Shown: in pieces, positions 1 to 12,199 of the stretch
Numbering within the stretch: the stretch's first letter is position 1
Layout: each line of letters begins with the position of its first letter
Assembly (NCBI GenBank): GCA_026545765.1
Contig: CM048844.1
Span: 19,290,237-19,354,236 of the forward strand
Reading direction: 5' to 3'
From: Plantago major
Lineage: Eukaryota; Streptophyta; Magnoliopsida; Lamiales; Plantaginaceae
DNA: 64,000 nucleotides
Translations under genes and position numbers: made by a program
The notes under the pieces: model-generated
What the model was told of the DNA's origin: nothing
Databases searched by the model: none
Seen by the model: only the letters and a program-made list of their open reading frames with translations

Positions 1-60
1 AGACTAAGTAATATATGTACGTGTTTGTTTACCAAGATTCAACTATTCAATATTTCCATC

Positions 61-245
61 CTTTTCTTATAACACTATCCCAATTAATATTTACATAGTT
101 CAATTTAAAATTTTACTATTACAGTTTGAAATTTATTCGTGGTTAAAGTTTAATTTTATTGATCGCGAATTAGTGAAAACTGGACAATTGACACTTTTTT
201 TTACTTTACTTCGAAAAGACATGGGACAGAGGTCAAAGGGAGTGT
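61..245. repeat. MITE remnant (Stowaway-like, related to the 22.9-kb copy)
   Basis: The stretch contains words also found in the MITE at 22903-23150: a run reading roughly ATTTTACTATTAC then a GTTTGA-like word and ATTTATTC, and a CGCGAATTAGTG-like word. It ends in GGGACAGAGG...GGGAGT, as a degraded terminal repeat would. The opposite end is too eroded to define, so this is probably one half of an old copy. No gene is visible in the first 455 bases. Confidence 0.5.
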
Positions 246-455
246 ATATTTATTTACTAACTTCTAAATTAAAATACTAATTTTCACTGAAATTAATACC
301 AGCGAATTTATGTGGTGGAATGTATTTTATGAGATGTAATGAAGTAAGAATATCCCCATTTACGGTGGTTGCAGATCATCCACACCACAACACATATAAT
401 TAAGTATGGCCACACTCGCCCGATATTGTAAATGACTATTTAACATATTCGCTAC

Positions 456-1978
456 AAACATTATGTCCGACATTATGTTGCAAAAGATGTGATGGTATAG
501 TTGAGGATTCATGGCATATTTTTGGGGCTTGTGAATTTGCTACAAAGGTTTGGGCACTTGTTTACATGTGGCTAGGCAAAGAATTGGTGAGGGGATCTTC
601 ATTGACCGATTTATTAGAGGAGCATGGTAAGATACGGGTCAAAAGAGAAGCTAGCTTGTGGTATGTGTTTTGGCATGCAACGATATGGAATATTTGGTTG
701 GCAAGGAATGATTGTATCTATAATGATGTCGTGTGCATTCCGTGGCAAATTCTTGATAAGTTTAAAATATCGGTGTGGTCGTGGCTTAAAGGAAAGGGCG
801 AGCTAAACTCTTATAATTGTGTGAATCCTTGGTTGGGTGAACCGCTTTTATGCTTGAACATGGTGTAATTTGTGAGAGTATTGGCGTGATTGAAAGGGAT
901 AAGGAGCTACTGCTTGTTTGTTGATTGTTACAGGAGATGATTGGTTTTTTGATGTGTGTGGTGGGTTTGGCGCATTTGGGCCTAGTGAAGGGATTGGTGG
1001 GCTTTTTTAGCAAGTGGATTGTTGGTGGGTCATGGATTAAGCAGGCTTTTTTTTTTTTTTTTGCTAACGTTTACTTCTTGCAGGTTGTTTTGTTGAAAAA
1101 GTGGTCTTGCTTCTTGCTCTTCTTTCCCTCCTTTTTTCTTCTTGTTGGCCCTTGGTGAGTGGACACATAAGGGAGTAGTTTTTTCGTGTACTACGATGAT
1201 CTTATGTTGTTTTAACTCAAAGTTTTTACTTTGAGGTTTAAGCGTTCTCTTCTTAAGTTTCTTACCGTTTGGTCATTTGCAAGTATTATAGGTGTAGGGG
1301 GTTATACAAATACCGAACTCTTGCTCTAGTTACATCTTAAATTGCTTACCACTCACTTTGAAAAATAAGTGTAGGGTGTAGGGGTGTAGCTATTAGGGCT
1401 TGTGGTTTGTTTTATCTGATAACTCTTAATTGTCTTAGATCGTACTTGCTTATGACCATTCGGTTTAGGGTTGTGTTTTTGCTTGGGGTGGTTGAGGTTT
1501 TGTTGGAGACTTCAAGTTATCGTGTTTTCGAGACCTCGCTTTAAATTTCTTGCTACTCACTTTGAAAGACAAGTGTAGGGTGTAGGAGCGTAGGCTAGTT
1601 TCGTTAACTTTTCTTGTTTCTCTAGTGCTTGGTGTTCCTTAGGTACCTCTCTGTTGGCGGTTTGGATGGAGTTGGGGTGTTGTTTGTTTTTTAAGCTTCT
1701 TGTTGGAAGGTTTGGATGGAGTTGGGGTTTTGAGTCTTTTTGGGCCATTTCGAAAGTTTTACTGTTTTTACTTTGGAATCTTATTGTAACAAGCTCTTTT
1801 TGTTATTTTTGTAACTTGAGGTTCAGTCTCTTGTGGAGTTATAGGTTGGGATTAAGGGTTGTATTTCCGCCCGTGGTTCATTGTCGAGCATACCTTGTGC
1901 ACGATTGTTTTTTCTTGGACTTGTTCTCGTTTCGTAATATATATTTGGCTTATACAAAAAAAAAAAAAAACATTATGT
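456..1978 (+). mobile_element. 5'-truncated LINE retrotransposon with target-site duplication
   Basis: An 11-bp direct repeat AAACATTATGT lies at 456-466 and again at 1968-1978. The second copy directly follows and overlaps a 15-A tail (1956-1970). This is the signature of target-primed reverse transcription. The body starts in the 3' end of a LINE second reading frame (zinc-binding domain downstream of reverse transcriptase). It continues through about 1.1 kb of 3' untranslated sequence to the poly(A). The reverse transcriptase core and endonuclease are missing, so the copy was dead on arrival. Confidence 0.85.
464..868 (+). pseudogene. LINE ORF2 C-terminal fragment (zf-RVT domain)
   Basis: The frame is open from the insertion boundary to the stop at 868, with no start codon of its own. 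It shows the plant LINE zinc-binding pattern: two cysteine pairs near the start (CC and KRC), then DSWHIFGAC, then FWHATIWNIWLARND. This Cys-Cys-His-Cys block and the WxIWxxRN motif are typical of the zf-RVT region at the C-terminus of non-LTR reverse transcriptase proteins. It is the coding tail of the truncated LINE and is not expected to work. The uninterrupted frame suggests a fairly recent insertion. Confidence 0.8.
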
Positions 1979-2661
1979 TTAGCACTATCTTGTCAGCTTG
2001 ATAAGTTTAATTTCAAAATAAGTCTATTACGTGAACGTATAACTAGTTTATCGAGAAAGCTTATAATAAAAGTAAGCTAGCTGATTTGATTTTAACATAT
2101 TATATTTCACAAATACTATATCTAACAAATTAATCATCTTATCACCTAATTAATTTAACACTTTTATAATAATCCATTATCAAGTAAATTATCAGGTACC
2201 ATCTATCTAGTCTCATGTTTAGACAAAATTGTATTCACCCTTTTTGCAATAGTGGTTGGGCTTGAATGATTTAACCTGATTGTCAATTTGGAGATTCATT
2301 GGAAATTGAATAAGAAAACAAAAAGGTAGCACCACCATGGCACCACACTTGATTTTTGCCACTGTAGTTGAAAATAACACAGATTTGAAAAGGCTTTCCA
2401 AAATTCACCTGGATCAGCTAACCATTTTAATGACAAAAACAAAACAAAGCAAACAGTAAATAAAGCTTCATCAACAGTACCAAATACCTTCCCTTCCACC
2501 ACACCACCAATCATAACCAAACAGAAACAGAGCACACCATTACCATTCTTCTTCTTCCTCATCACTAACTGTCAGTTCATAACTTTCTTTCTTTCTTCCA
2601 CATTTCCACTCCATTTATCATTCCCTCTAACTTCACTCTCACACAATAACTTTCCTCCCTT

Positions 2662-2669
2662 TATATAAA
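2662..2669 (+). promoter_or_regulatory. TATA box of the receptor kinase gene
   Basis: TATATAAA lies 85 bases before the ATG at 2754. Transcription would start near 2690-2700, leaving a 5' leader of about 60 bases in a CA-rich stretch. The interval 1979-2753 otherwise holds only AT-rich promoter sequence. Confidence 0.6.
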
Positions 2670-2753
2670 CCACAAACCAACAAAACCAATTCAATTCCCA
2701 AATTCCCCAATCATGCTTTAACTTTATTCAATTCCATCACTCAATCTTCCAAA

Positions 2754-5700
2754 ATGCTCCACCACCACCTGTTCCTCCTCCTCTCACTGCCGCTGATCCT
2801 CGCCGTGAACCAAGAAGGTCTCTATCTCCAACGAGCAAAGCTCAATCTCGACGACCCAAACTCAGTCCTCTCAAACTGGGACCAATCAAATGCCACACCC
2901 TGCAACTGGTACGGCATCTCCTGTGACAAAACCACCACCTCTGTAACTTCCATTGACCTCTCAAGCTCAAACCTCTCCGGCCCATTCCCAACAATCCTCT
3001 GCCATCTCAAAAACCTCACCTTCATCTCCTTCTACGACAATTTCATCAACTCCACTCTCGCAGACCTCGACCTTTCCACCTGCCAATCACTCGAGCATCT
3101 CGACCTTTCTCAAAATTACCTCACCGGTTCTCTTCCTGTTTATCTACCTGATCTCCCAAACCTGAAACACCTTGATTTGACCGGGAATAATTTCTCTGGT
3201 AGCATTCCGGAGAGTTACGGAACGTTCCAGAAGCTTGAAGTGCTTGCTTTAGTCGAAAACTTGCTCGAAGGGACAATACCGCCATTTCTAGGGAACGTGT
3301 CGTCTCTGAAGCAGCTGAATCTGTCGTACAACCCGTTTTCTCCGGGTCGGATTCCTCCGGAGTTGGGGAATCTTACGAGTCTCGAGGTTTTATGGCTGAC
3401 GGAAACAAATCTGGTTGGGGAAATACCTGCCTCGCTGGGTCGACTCGGTAGGCTCACTGACTTGGACTTGGCGTTTAATGGTTTGACGGGAGAGATCCCG
3501 AGTTCGGTGACCGAGTTGACGAGTTTGGTGCAGATTGAGCTGTATAATAACTCGTTGAGCGGTGATCTGCCGGTGGAGGGGTGGAAGAAAATGACGGCGC
3601 TGAGGCGAGTTGACGCGTCGATGAATCAGCTGACCGGGACGATTCCGGTTGAGTTGTGTGAGTTGCCTCTCGAGTCGCTGAATCTGTATGAAAATCAGTT
3701 TCATGGTGAAATACCTGATTCGATAGCTAATTCGCCCAATTTGTATGAATTGAGGCTGTTTCAGAATCAATTCTATGGTGAATTGCCGGCGAATCTCGGT
3801 AAGAGCTCGCCATTGCGGTGGATTGATGTTTCCACTAATCGGTTTACAGGTCCCATTCCGGAGAATTTATGCTCCAGTGGAACTCTGGAGGAGTTATTGT
3901 TGATTCAGAACTCCTTCTCCGGGGAGATTCCGGTGTCTCTAGGCGAATGCCGTAGCTTGTTGCGTGTTCGATTAGGTCATAATAGCTTTTCCGGTGGTGT
4001 CCCGGCGGGTTTTTGGGGGCTTCCACACGTGTCGTTGCTCGAGTTAGCTGGCAATTCGTTCTCTGGTGGGATTGCGAAGACTATTGCCGGTGCCGGAAAT
4101 TTATCGCAGTTGATTTTATCCGGTAACCACTTTTCGGGGGGTTTACCGGATGAAGTTGGGTTTCTGAGTAATTTGTTGGAGATATCTGTTAATGATAATA
4201 ATTTCTCTGGGGTTTTGCCGAGTAGTATAGTGAATCTTGGGCAATTGGTGAAGCTTGATCTTCAGGATAATGGATTCAGTGGGAAGTTACCGGCTGAGAT
4301 TCATTCGTGGAAGAAGTTAAACGAGCTGAATTTGGCGAATAATGAATTTTTGGGCGAGATTCCTAGTGACATAGGGGATTTAGTTGGTTTGAATTATCTT
4401 GATTTGTCTGGGAATCAGTTTTCAGGAAAAATCCCTGTTAAGTTGCAGAACCTGAAGCTTAATCGGCTTAATTTGTCTAATAATCGCCTCTCTGGTGATA
4501 TTCCACCGATGTACGCCAAGGGAATGTATAAAGAAAGCTTTCTGGGTAATCCGGGTTTATGTGGGGATATAGATGGTTTGTGTGCCGGAAATGGGAGCAC
4601 GAATGAGGGCTATGTTTGGGTGTTGAGATCCATGTTCGTGCTAGCTGCATTGGTGCTTGTACTAGGCGTGGTTTGGTTCTACTCGAAGTATAGGAAATAT
4701 AAGGAGTCGAAAAGGTTGATTGATAGATCCAAGTGGACCTTAATGTCATTCCACAAGTTGGGATTCAGCGAGGATGAGATCTTGGATGCTCTAGACGAGG
4801 ATAATGTGATAGGAAGTGGTGCATCTGGAAAGGTTTACAAGGTGGTGCTGAGTAACGCTGAAGTTGTTGCTGTCAAGAAGCTCTGGGGGCGTAAAAAGTT
4901 TGCAGATGAGAGTAGTAATGACCTTGAGAAGGGTACTACTGTCCAAGATGATGGTTTTGGTGCAGAGGTTGAGACATTAGGGAAGATCAGGCATAAGAAT
5001 ATCGTCAAGCTATGGTGTTCTTGTACTACGAAAGATTGTAGCCTTTTGGTTTACGAGTACATGCCTAATGGTAGTTTAGGGGATCTGCTACACAGCACTA
5101 AAGCCAGATTGTTGGATTGGCCTATAAGGTTTAAGATAGCATTAGATGCAGCGGAAGGCCTATCTTACTTGCATCACGATTGTGTTCCTCCAATCTGCCA
5201 TAGAGATGTCAAGTCAAATAACATATTGTTGGATGCAAGTTATGGAGCTCGGGTTGCAGATTTTGGTGTGGCGAAAGAGGTCGATGCAAATGGGAAGGGC
5301 ACGACCATGTCCGTCATTGCAGGGTCTTGTGGTTACATTGCTCCAGGTTAGTAAGTTTACGTTTTGCACTTATCCTTCAATTATCAAAGTTACATTAACA
5401 TTTGCATCACCAAGAGCTTTCATCTTTATAGTAGTTTTACATTCTTACTAAGAGCCGTAGAGAACAAAACTTGTACCTAAAATATAAATTTAGGTCCCAT
5501 GCTGTCTTGTATTGTCAAAGTCATGTAGCTATGAATGTTCTTGCGACACCTCAGTACAGCTAGCTAGTCTTGTCTGTTAGTTTTCCTTAAAAACTGAGAC
5601 AGAGTCCATGAGTCGATTGATAACACATTGCCACAGCAATAACTTCATGCTAGTAGTATACGTTCTTGTTATGCGATCCTAATAATCGTTATGGAAAGTA

Positions 5701-6316
5701 CGTAACTTGTTGTGGTGTCATGGTGTATAACTTTGCTATAGATGCTAGAAAGACCCAACTTGGGCTAAATGGAAATCCACCTTAGAGTGATGGAAAATCT
5801 GAGCATGACATGACAAATTGGTTTCTTCCTCATAAATCCACTAGTTGTTAGTACTGTTAGAACTTAGAACTGTTTCTTTTGATGCTGTTATGTCGTTACT
5901 AAATGAGCCCTACTTGCATTACAGAATATGCGTACACTCTTCGAGTGAATGAAAAGAGTGACATCTACAGTTTCGGCGTAGTTATCCTCGAGTTGATAAC
6001 TGGCAAGCTTCCAGCAGATCCTGAATTTGGCGAAAAAGATCTGGTAAAATGGGTTTGCACGATGTTGGACCAAAAGGGTATTGACCAGGTAATCGACCCA
6101 AAACTCGATTCTTGTTTCAAAGACGAGATATGCCGTGTCCTCCACATAGGCATTCTCTGCACCAGCCCGCTTCCAATAAACAGGCCTTCTATGAGACGGG
6201 TGGTCAAGATGTTGCTGGAGATCGGCACCGTTCAGCAGCCAAAGAATGTTGGGAAAGATGGAAAATTGACGCCTTATTACTACGAAGATGCCTCCGATCA
6301 TGGAAGTGTCGCTTGA
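2754..6316 (+). CDS. HSL1: HAESA-like LRR receptor kinase (HSL1 type)
   Basis: Plasma-membrane leucine-rich-repeat receptor kinase of subfamily XI. Family members perceive IDA/CLE-type peptides in abscission and development. Coding exons are 2754-5346 and 5925-6316. The intron 5347-5924 (GT-AG, phase 1) falls at the Glu of the kinase APE motif. The product is 994 aa; Arabidopsis HSL1 is about 996. In order: signal peptide (1-17), LRR N-cap with a CNW motif, about 20 LRRs, and a Cys-pair cap ending NPGLCGD. A transmembrane helix spans about 622-644. The kinase begins near 681 with the Gly loop GSGASGKV (687 on). Catalytic residues are present: Lys708, HRD Asp818 and DFG Asp836, so an active RD kinase is expected. 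Val before HRD is replaced by Cys (ICHRD). The start is the first ATG, directly before the hydrophobic signal. HSL1 rather than HAESA is judged from long shared stretches, not from a tree. Confidence 0.93.
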
Positions 6317-8385
6317 TCGATGGAACAGACAGACATTGTCAAAGAACGGTTCATCCTTGAGCTAACTTGTCAACTTATTTACCTATTCGGGTTTGGTAGA
6401 AAAGGTAAAAGCATAGAGTGTAACTTGTGGTGATTATGATTTATGAAATACCACCATGAATGAAGAAATGATGATGGTGATGATGCTCTATGCAAGTTGT
6501 AAAAATGAACCAACCACTAAAGTTCAATTTTCCACTAGTACTAAGAATGAAAGTGTTGTTGCATTTAATGTATGTGTTAACTAAAATTCACTGTTTGTTG
6601 AAAGTGATTTTAGTTGCTATCGTGAAGTGGAATTTATCTTTTAATCTAAGCATGTTACAGTTGGTAGCTGTGATGATAAATTTGACACTTAAATGGCAAA
6701 ACACTATTTACCCTCTGCTCCAAAGATAGACCCTGGTGATGGGAATATTTCATCTATCCGGTGGGTGTTTTGGTTTTGGATTATATACTAATGGTTCAGT
6801 TCTCGGGTGAAATTTGTACTTGAGATTTTCCTCTTCGCTACTGCATTGTTTATGCTACGAAATTTATTGCTGCCTGTTTTTACCTTGAGAAGTCATGGTA
6901 AATCTCAGGTGTCCCTATATGAGCGTGCAGGATAAAATTGTTCAGAGGTTTTTACCCCAGCTTGTATCAAGTAGCTTTTGAATTTTTGACAACATATACC
7001 TCGGGTTTGGCATTGATTTAAAATACAAGTAACTGGTTAAACGCCTTACCAATTTATGCATGTTCATTGCTAATTTGCTATCAATAAGCAAGGCTAGCTC
7101 AGTTGATTAAAAGTAGGAGAATATCCTCTTAGTCACATCTTCACGGGGAGCAAATTTATGTTATTTATGACTTACAAATCTGCTGTCATAAAGATTTAAC
7201 TTTCATCGCGCTATTATTATGCCGTAATTTACTCATGAATGAGTAAAAAATAGATGTACCAGACAATAAATATATTGATTTAGGGGATTCGATTGAAGAA
7301 TAGTGATAAAAATGCCGATAAAAAAATTGAACCTCAATTGGTTACTGATACTACATTACAAAAACAAGAGATTTCGTGGGACACAATATATTATAGTGCT
7401 AGTCGGGTCCAAGAAGTATGTATTGATTGTACTTGCGTGCCCAATAATGCCTCCGGCCGATGCCATTTTAATTCATGGCAGTGGAAGGTTCTGAAACTTC
7501 TGAGTTTACTGAAGCAGTGAGTTAAATGAATTTATATACTGATATCCAAAGTCACATGAACGATGTGATTTTGATAAATTCCCAACAGTTTCTACACTCA
7601 TTATTGAATGCCCATCAATACCAGCTAGCTACATTTTCAAATACATATGATTCAATTTGTATTCATGCCAACATCGGTGATTTAGGTAAGCTATAGTAAA
7701 TACTCAAACCTGGGTCAATCCGACCTGGATGGATTGATCTGTAGTGTTAGATTAGATTACATGAAGGATTTGGGGATATTAAAATATATATTATGACGTT
7801 TGGTACACTAATAAATCTTATGCAAAACTATTTATTTTAGTAATATTGTGACAAATTTGCATTCATAATTGGTAAATTTATCACTAATTACTAACTTTCC
7901 ACCAATAATATTTGGTAATACGTTTAATCATTTTTCATAAGTATCAATCTTTTCATTTTCTGGGAGATTATATGACTATAATACCGGACCAGCATGATTT
8001 AATGCACTCGACTCTGTAATAAATAATATTTACTAAACATTATATTAATAGGGATAAGTTATGTTAATATGCCATAATTTGTTCTTATATAAGTTAGAGA
8101 ACGGCTCCTAGAAGCTTCTTCACAATATAATAGTAGTAGTCATTAATTTAATTTGTCCTATACACAAATAGAACTTCTAATCTTACGCAAAAATTTGCGG
8201 CCTACCCCAATTGTAATGTTGAAGAAAGGACCTGGATTTGTATTTCAACCTGTTATTGCACCCTTGTTACAATACCGATGATATTGATGTTGAGTCAACA
8301 TTGACTACAAGTGACTGCAACATTGACTTACAAATACATTAACTATTTAGAAAGTATTGGAAACTAAATTTGTAAGACAATATAA
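6317..8385. other. Receptor kinase 3' region and AT-rich intergenic DNA
   Basis: The first few hundred bases are probably 3' untranslated sequence of the receptor kinase. Short open frames at 6490-6729 and 7293-7520 have no recognisable domain and no supporting context. I see no gene here. A tRNA-like A-box word near 7090 is discussed under rejected items. Confidence 0.5.
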
Positions 8386-8543
8386 TAGTGTTTGGTTAAA
8401 AACTTGAGTTGAGTTTTATCATTTTTTTTGTTTGTTTCTCAACACAAAAACTTTAAAACTCAAAACAAAAACTTTAAAACAAGTTATTATTCATCTAACT
8501 CCAAAACAAAAACTTTAAAACTCAAATATTCTACCAAACCCTA
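8386..8543. mobile_element. Tourist-like MITE, 158 bp
   Basis: The terminal inverted repeats are TAGTGTTTGGT and, read inward from the right, TAGGGTTTGGT. They are flanked by the 3-bp duplication TAA (8383-8385 and 8544-8546), as PIF/Harbinger-type transposases make. The inside is a run of AAAACTTTAAAACTC-like repeats without coding capacity. Confidence 0.65.
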
Positions 8544-8555
8544 TAAATATTAGTA

Positions 8556-8804
8556 CTCCCTTCATTTTAGAGAAAGTGTTACATTTTGATTCGGTCATTA
8601 ATCGTTTTGAGCAAATAATTACTCATAAACGATAATAGTAAATAATTTAATAAAATCATATAATAAAAATTTAATTACTAAATTTTCATTACATAATTTT
8701 AATAATTTATTTATCAATATCGTTTAAGAGTAAATTGTGGTCAAACGCGGAGACAGTTGACCGCAGAATAGTAAAATGTAACACTTTTTCTGAAATGGAG
8801 GGAG
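8556..8804. mobile_element. Stowaway-like MITE, 249 bp (family 1)
   Basis: Starts CTCCCTTCATTTTAGAGAAA and ends as an inverted copy (..TGAAATGGAGGGAG), flanked by TA on both sides (8554-8555, 8805-8806). The subterminal word GTGTTACATTTT occurs in inverted orientation at both ends. The same family recurs at 40526-40770. It is non-coding and presumably mobilised by a Tc1/mariner-type transposase. Confidence 0.8.
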
Positions 8805-9173
8805 TATTATTTAATACCAAACACAAACTTCAAAACTATTTGCATTTAGAGAGAGGCCACTCTATTTACGCGCAAGCGAATGTTAAACGCCGGAAGATAG
8901 ATATGAAAAATTGATCGTTCGCAAGACATCGTGGAATTCGCTCCACTCACACGCGTCAGATTCTTTTTTCGTAGGCTTCTTAATCAGTTTTGTCTGAATT
9001 GACCTTCAATGATCGAATACACATGAAATTGAGGTTGGTTCAATTGTAATTTGGGACTAATTAGCATGCCTCATTTTCTAATTTATAATTAGTGCTTATA
9101 CTGGACGCGGCCACTCTAGAGTACCAAAATTGAAAATTGCATTACCCAAGTTAATATATTGTACAGTCCACTT

Positions 9174-9569
9174 CTAATCTAATGCTCTTTTCGATCTTAG
9201 GTTGGGTTCTGGCAGTGGTAATGCTTTTATTAAGCTTTGTGAGAGTGCTAAGCTTTTAGGAAAGAGGACTTCGTTCTGGTTGTATTCTAGTAGGATTTGT
9301 AGGTTGGGCTGGAAGACTTGCTGTAGTTCTTGGTTAATGGCATGGGTTCTTTCTTGCAGGGTGTTTTGTAGAGTCACACCGAAACTTTTTCTAGCGACTA
9401 GGATGAAAGTAAGGAAGCATGCGGCGACTATGATTTCTTCGTTCCATATGAAAAGGTTTTTGGAACTTGCAGCGAAAGTGGCGAGAAGGATAGGAAATAG
9501 GAGCTTCTTCATTGATTGGGATGAGTTATTTTGTGAGGTTTCGCAAGCTTTTTGCCTGACTGAGTGCAT
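9174..9569 (-). CDS. Divergent mitochondrial ATP synthase subunit 4 (atp4/ymf39)-like ORF
   Basis: A 131-codon frame on the minus strand. A second ATG at codon 20 (9512-9510) starts a 112-aa form beginning MKKLLFP that fits the family better. What is seen: a hydrophobic N-terminus, then ASSK, WNEEIIVAACF, a short membrane segment, ARKSFG and INQELQQ. This matches the order in plant mitochondrial Atp4, the peripheral-stalk b subunit of F1Fo-ATPase (ASSKK, YNEEMIVA.CF, SRKS.G, QEELQQ). The C-terminal half of the usual ~190-aa protein is absent. Base composition is visibly GC-richer than its flanks. No targeting extension, intron or promoter is apparent. It may be an organelle-derived insertion, an old nuclear transfer or a foreign copy. 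Function is unproven. Confidence 0.55.
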   Translation of the reverse strand: MHSVRQKACETSQNNSSQSMKKLLFPILLATFAASSKNLFIWNEEIIVAACFLTFILVARKSFGVTLQNTLQERTHAINQELQQVFQPNLQILLEYNQNEVLFPKSLALSQSLIKALPLPEPNLRSKRALD

Positions 9570-9599
9570 TGAAAAAGTGAAGTCCCAATACTAAAATCT

Positions 9600-12199
9600 A
9601 CATTAAAATTATCTAACATATCATCTAAACTAACTAATCAAGAACTCTATGTCCAGATGATAATGTTCCACTTTCGGTGTCCCATTTTTATTAAAATGCA
9701 TTCCACTTTTAAAAATATGAATATATTTATTAAGTAAACATATTTAAATTTTTATCAGTTGCTTAGTGGTTGTCTGGCTGCCCATTAAAACCAATAAAAT
9801 CTGGTTAAAAACACTTTAAAATACTTATTTAAACTTGATTTTCTTGATTTTAATCACTTGCTAAACAACCTGTTATTGATTTTTTATTCAAAAAATCTAC
9901 ACTAACCTTGTTTATTTATTTTTTCACTGCAGTAACTTACTCCACTTACATTATATCCCCATATTTTATTAAATTTCATAAAATCGGTGAAAACAGGTCA
10001 AATACCGTATAATTAGTGGGACAGATAGAATACTACTCAGTCTCGAGCTAAAAGCCACACTGAGCAGAAACCAAATTCCCAAAACAGTAGGGCTTGGGAA
10101 AGAATTGAAGGAGTAAACAGACTGCTCCTTTAGTCCATTGTATGTGGTTTATGGGCTATGCTCGGTTGGAGTTTGGACAAGGATAGTTGGGCTTGGGCCT
10201 TACTTGCGTTAACGTCCAGCTCAGTTTCGTAAGTCTGTGGATTTATAATCTTCGCTTTGGATGGGCTTAGTCTCATTAATTAATCAGCCATGGCCACATG
10301 CAGTCATACACCAACTAAACTAATTGTTCCTGCCTTTCTTTTCTATTTGTCACTTTTAGCTTTAAAACTTTCATTAAAATAATTGTGTTCATGGATAAAT
10401 CATTTTCATAGTTAATGAATTAACAATTTTTTCGGAGAATAAAAATCTATTTTATTTTGTGCGAAAAAATTGAAGTGACAAATCAAATGAATGGCCGGAA
10501 TATAAGTAACTAGACTGCAAGACTTTTTAGTTTATTTTTTTGGGTAATGAAAGAAAGTCATTAATTAAATCAAACTACATCAAAAATTCGAAATAGGCAA
10601 AATAGTATACTAGGTTAGGTTTTTGAAACAAGGGCATAGTGTTTCAACTAAGATCACATATTAATTCAGCGGCAGTTAATTCCCAAACTGTTAGGGCTAA
10701 CTATATAATAAATAGTCTTTAATTTGTTCATTGTGTCCTAAGTAACAGCCTGCACAGTTGCAAATTCATCTCATGAAAATTCAAAATCTATGCTAACCTA
10801 ATGTGTGATAGTTCTTGTTTTTATTCTGTAGGAAATTTTATAGGTAGCAAGTGGGATAGGAGAGTATTGAGAATAAACAACTAGGGTTGAGAATTGGTAG
10901 TTAGACTATATCTTATTATAACTTTATTGTCCTGCTATGGTGCACATACACATGTTTTATCAATAGTTCCCCAGGATCAAAACTCTCTTAAACGGCTAGT
11001 ATGCACTCCGATAGTTGAGTCATATGAACCGTAATTTGAGTGTATAAGTATGGCTTGTGTTATGTATTGATGTGCATGACCTCATCACATATTTATAGCT
11101 AGTACTTGCTTCACAATCATTCATATGAGTTATACCCTTTCATTAAAAGTGGTAGCCCTTCATCTGATTGACACAAATTAAAAGAATGACAATTACATAA
11201 CTTAATGGAAGGTGTCTTTTCATGAAAAGCCAAGTAAACTTCAGATTATGATCATAAGGGCTTGCCACGGTGAGTTCCTTATCTCGTCGCCGTGAGCAAC
11301 AAGACCAAAAGGTTCTGTAAAAGCACACGACGGCGAGCCCTCCCAGTTCCAAGGCTCGCATCGACGAGCTCCCGATTTTTGAAAGGGAATCCGTTTTCCC
11401 TACCCATTTCGAATTTCGGCCTTGCCTTTTCAATTCCTTAGCTCACTCACAGCGAATTAGCACATTGGACTACATATCCATATGTTTAGGAATGAATTAA
11501 CTCATTCATTCATTGATCAAACATATTCAGTGTATTAATTACCCTCTCCCCACTTGGTGATTTTAGTGATTGAATGTGAAGTACAATTTGTTTAACAAAG
11601 ATATACACTCTATATAAAATGCTTGTTTCCAGGGACCAAATTGACCATTACATAGATAGAATTGAAAGCTCACTTGTTCTCTAAAATTCCAACATATTGT
11701 ACTATCTTCACTTTAGAATAATGAAATTTTAGGGTTTTCTTAAATATTAGGGATTCTTTCTCTCAAAATTAACCCTCATTGATGTAAGAATAAAAACATA
11801 CTCATGATAAATAAAAAAAATGAAATAGGTGTAAAAGTAATAAGCTAATAGCTTAGAACTTCTTCTATATATATATCTTGCAAAAGTTGAAATGTTCTAG
11901 AACTTTATTTATTTTGAATAGGGGCTTATTCAATAGATATGAGTAAAATTTAAATATAGTGCAACTTTCTAATTTTTTTGATTGCACATAAGTGATAGAT
12001 AAACGATTTGAAGGTGTTGATGTACATTTTTGATCTTGTAAATCCGAGCATTCCTTATGCTCTTGTAAATATTTTAAAGTTATAATAGAATTTTACCCAT
12101 CAAAATAAAAATTTCTCCGTATCCTTAATATGCATCTCAATGGTCATGGATTTGTAGCAAATCATATGAAATGTCTTGGGTTAATGAGGATAAAAGTAA
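9600..12199. other. Intergenic DNA with a GC-richer island at 11143-11433
   Basis: Mostly AT-rich sequence with a degraded MITE-like inverted stretch near 9760-9870 (TTTTAACCAG-like words). At 11143-11433 a 96-codon minus-strand frame coincides with a GC-richer island that includes clusters such as CGACGGCGAGCCC. It has no domain I recognise, and the frame may be a by-product of composition. No gene is claimed. Confidence 0.4.

Noticed and set aside
3390-3770. 126-codon minus-strand frame inside the receptor kinase exon
   Set aside because: It is antisense to a highly supported LRR coding region; its composition mirrors the repeat periodicity of the LRRs.
6490-6729. 79-codon frame downstream of the receptor kinase
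   Set aside because: Lies in the probable 3' untranslated region, has no domain and no regulatory context.
7087-7150. tRNA-like A box (GGCTAGCTCAGTTGATTAAA) suggesting a tRNA or SINE
   Set aside because: No matching B box GGTTCGA at the right distance and no cloverleaf; at most a very old SINE scrap.
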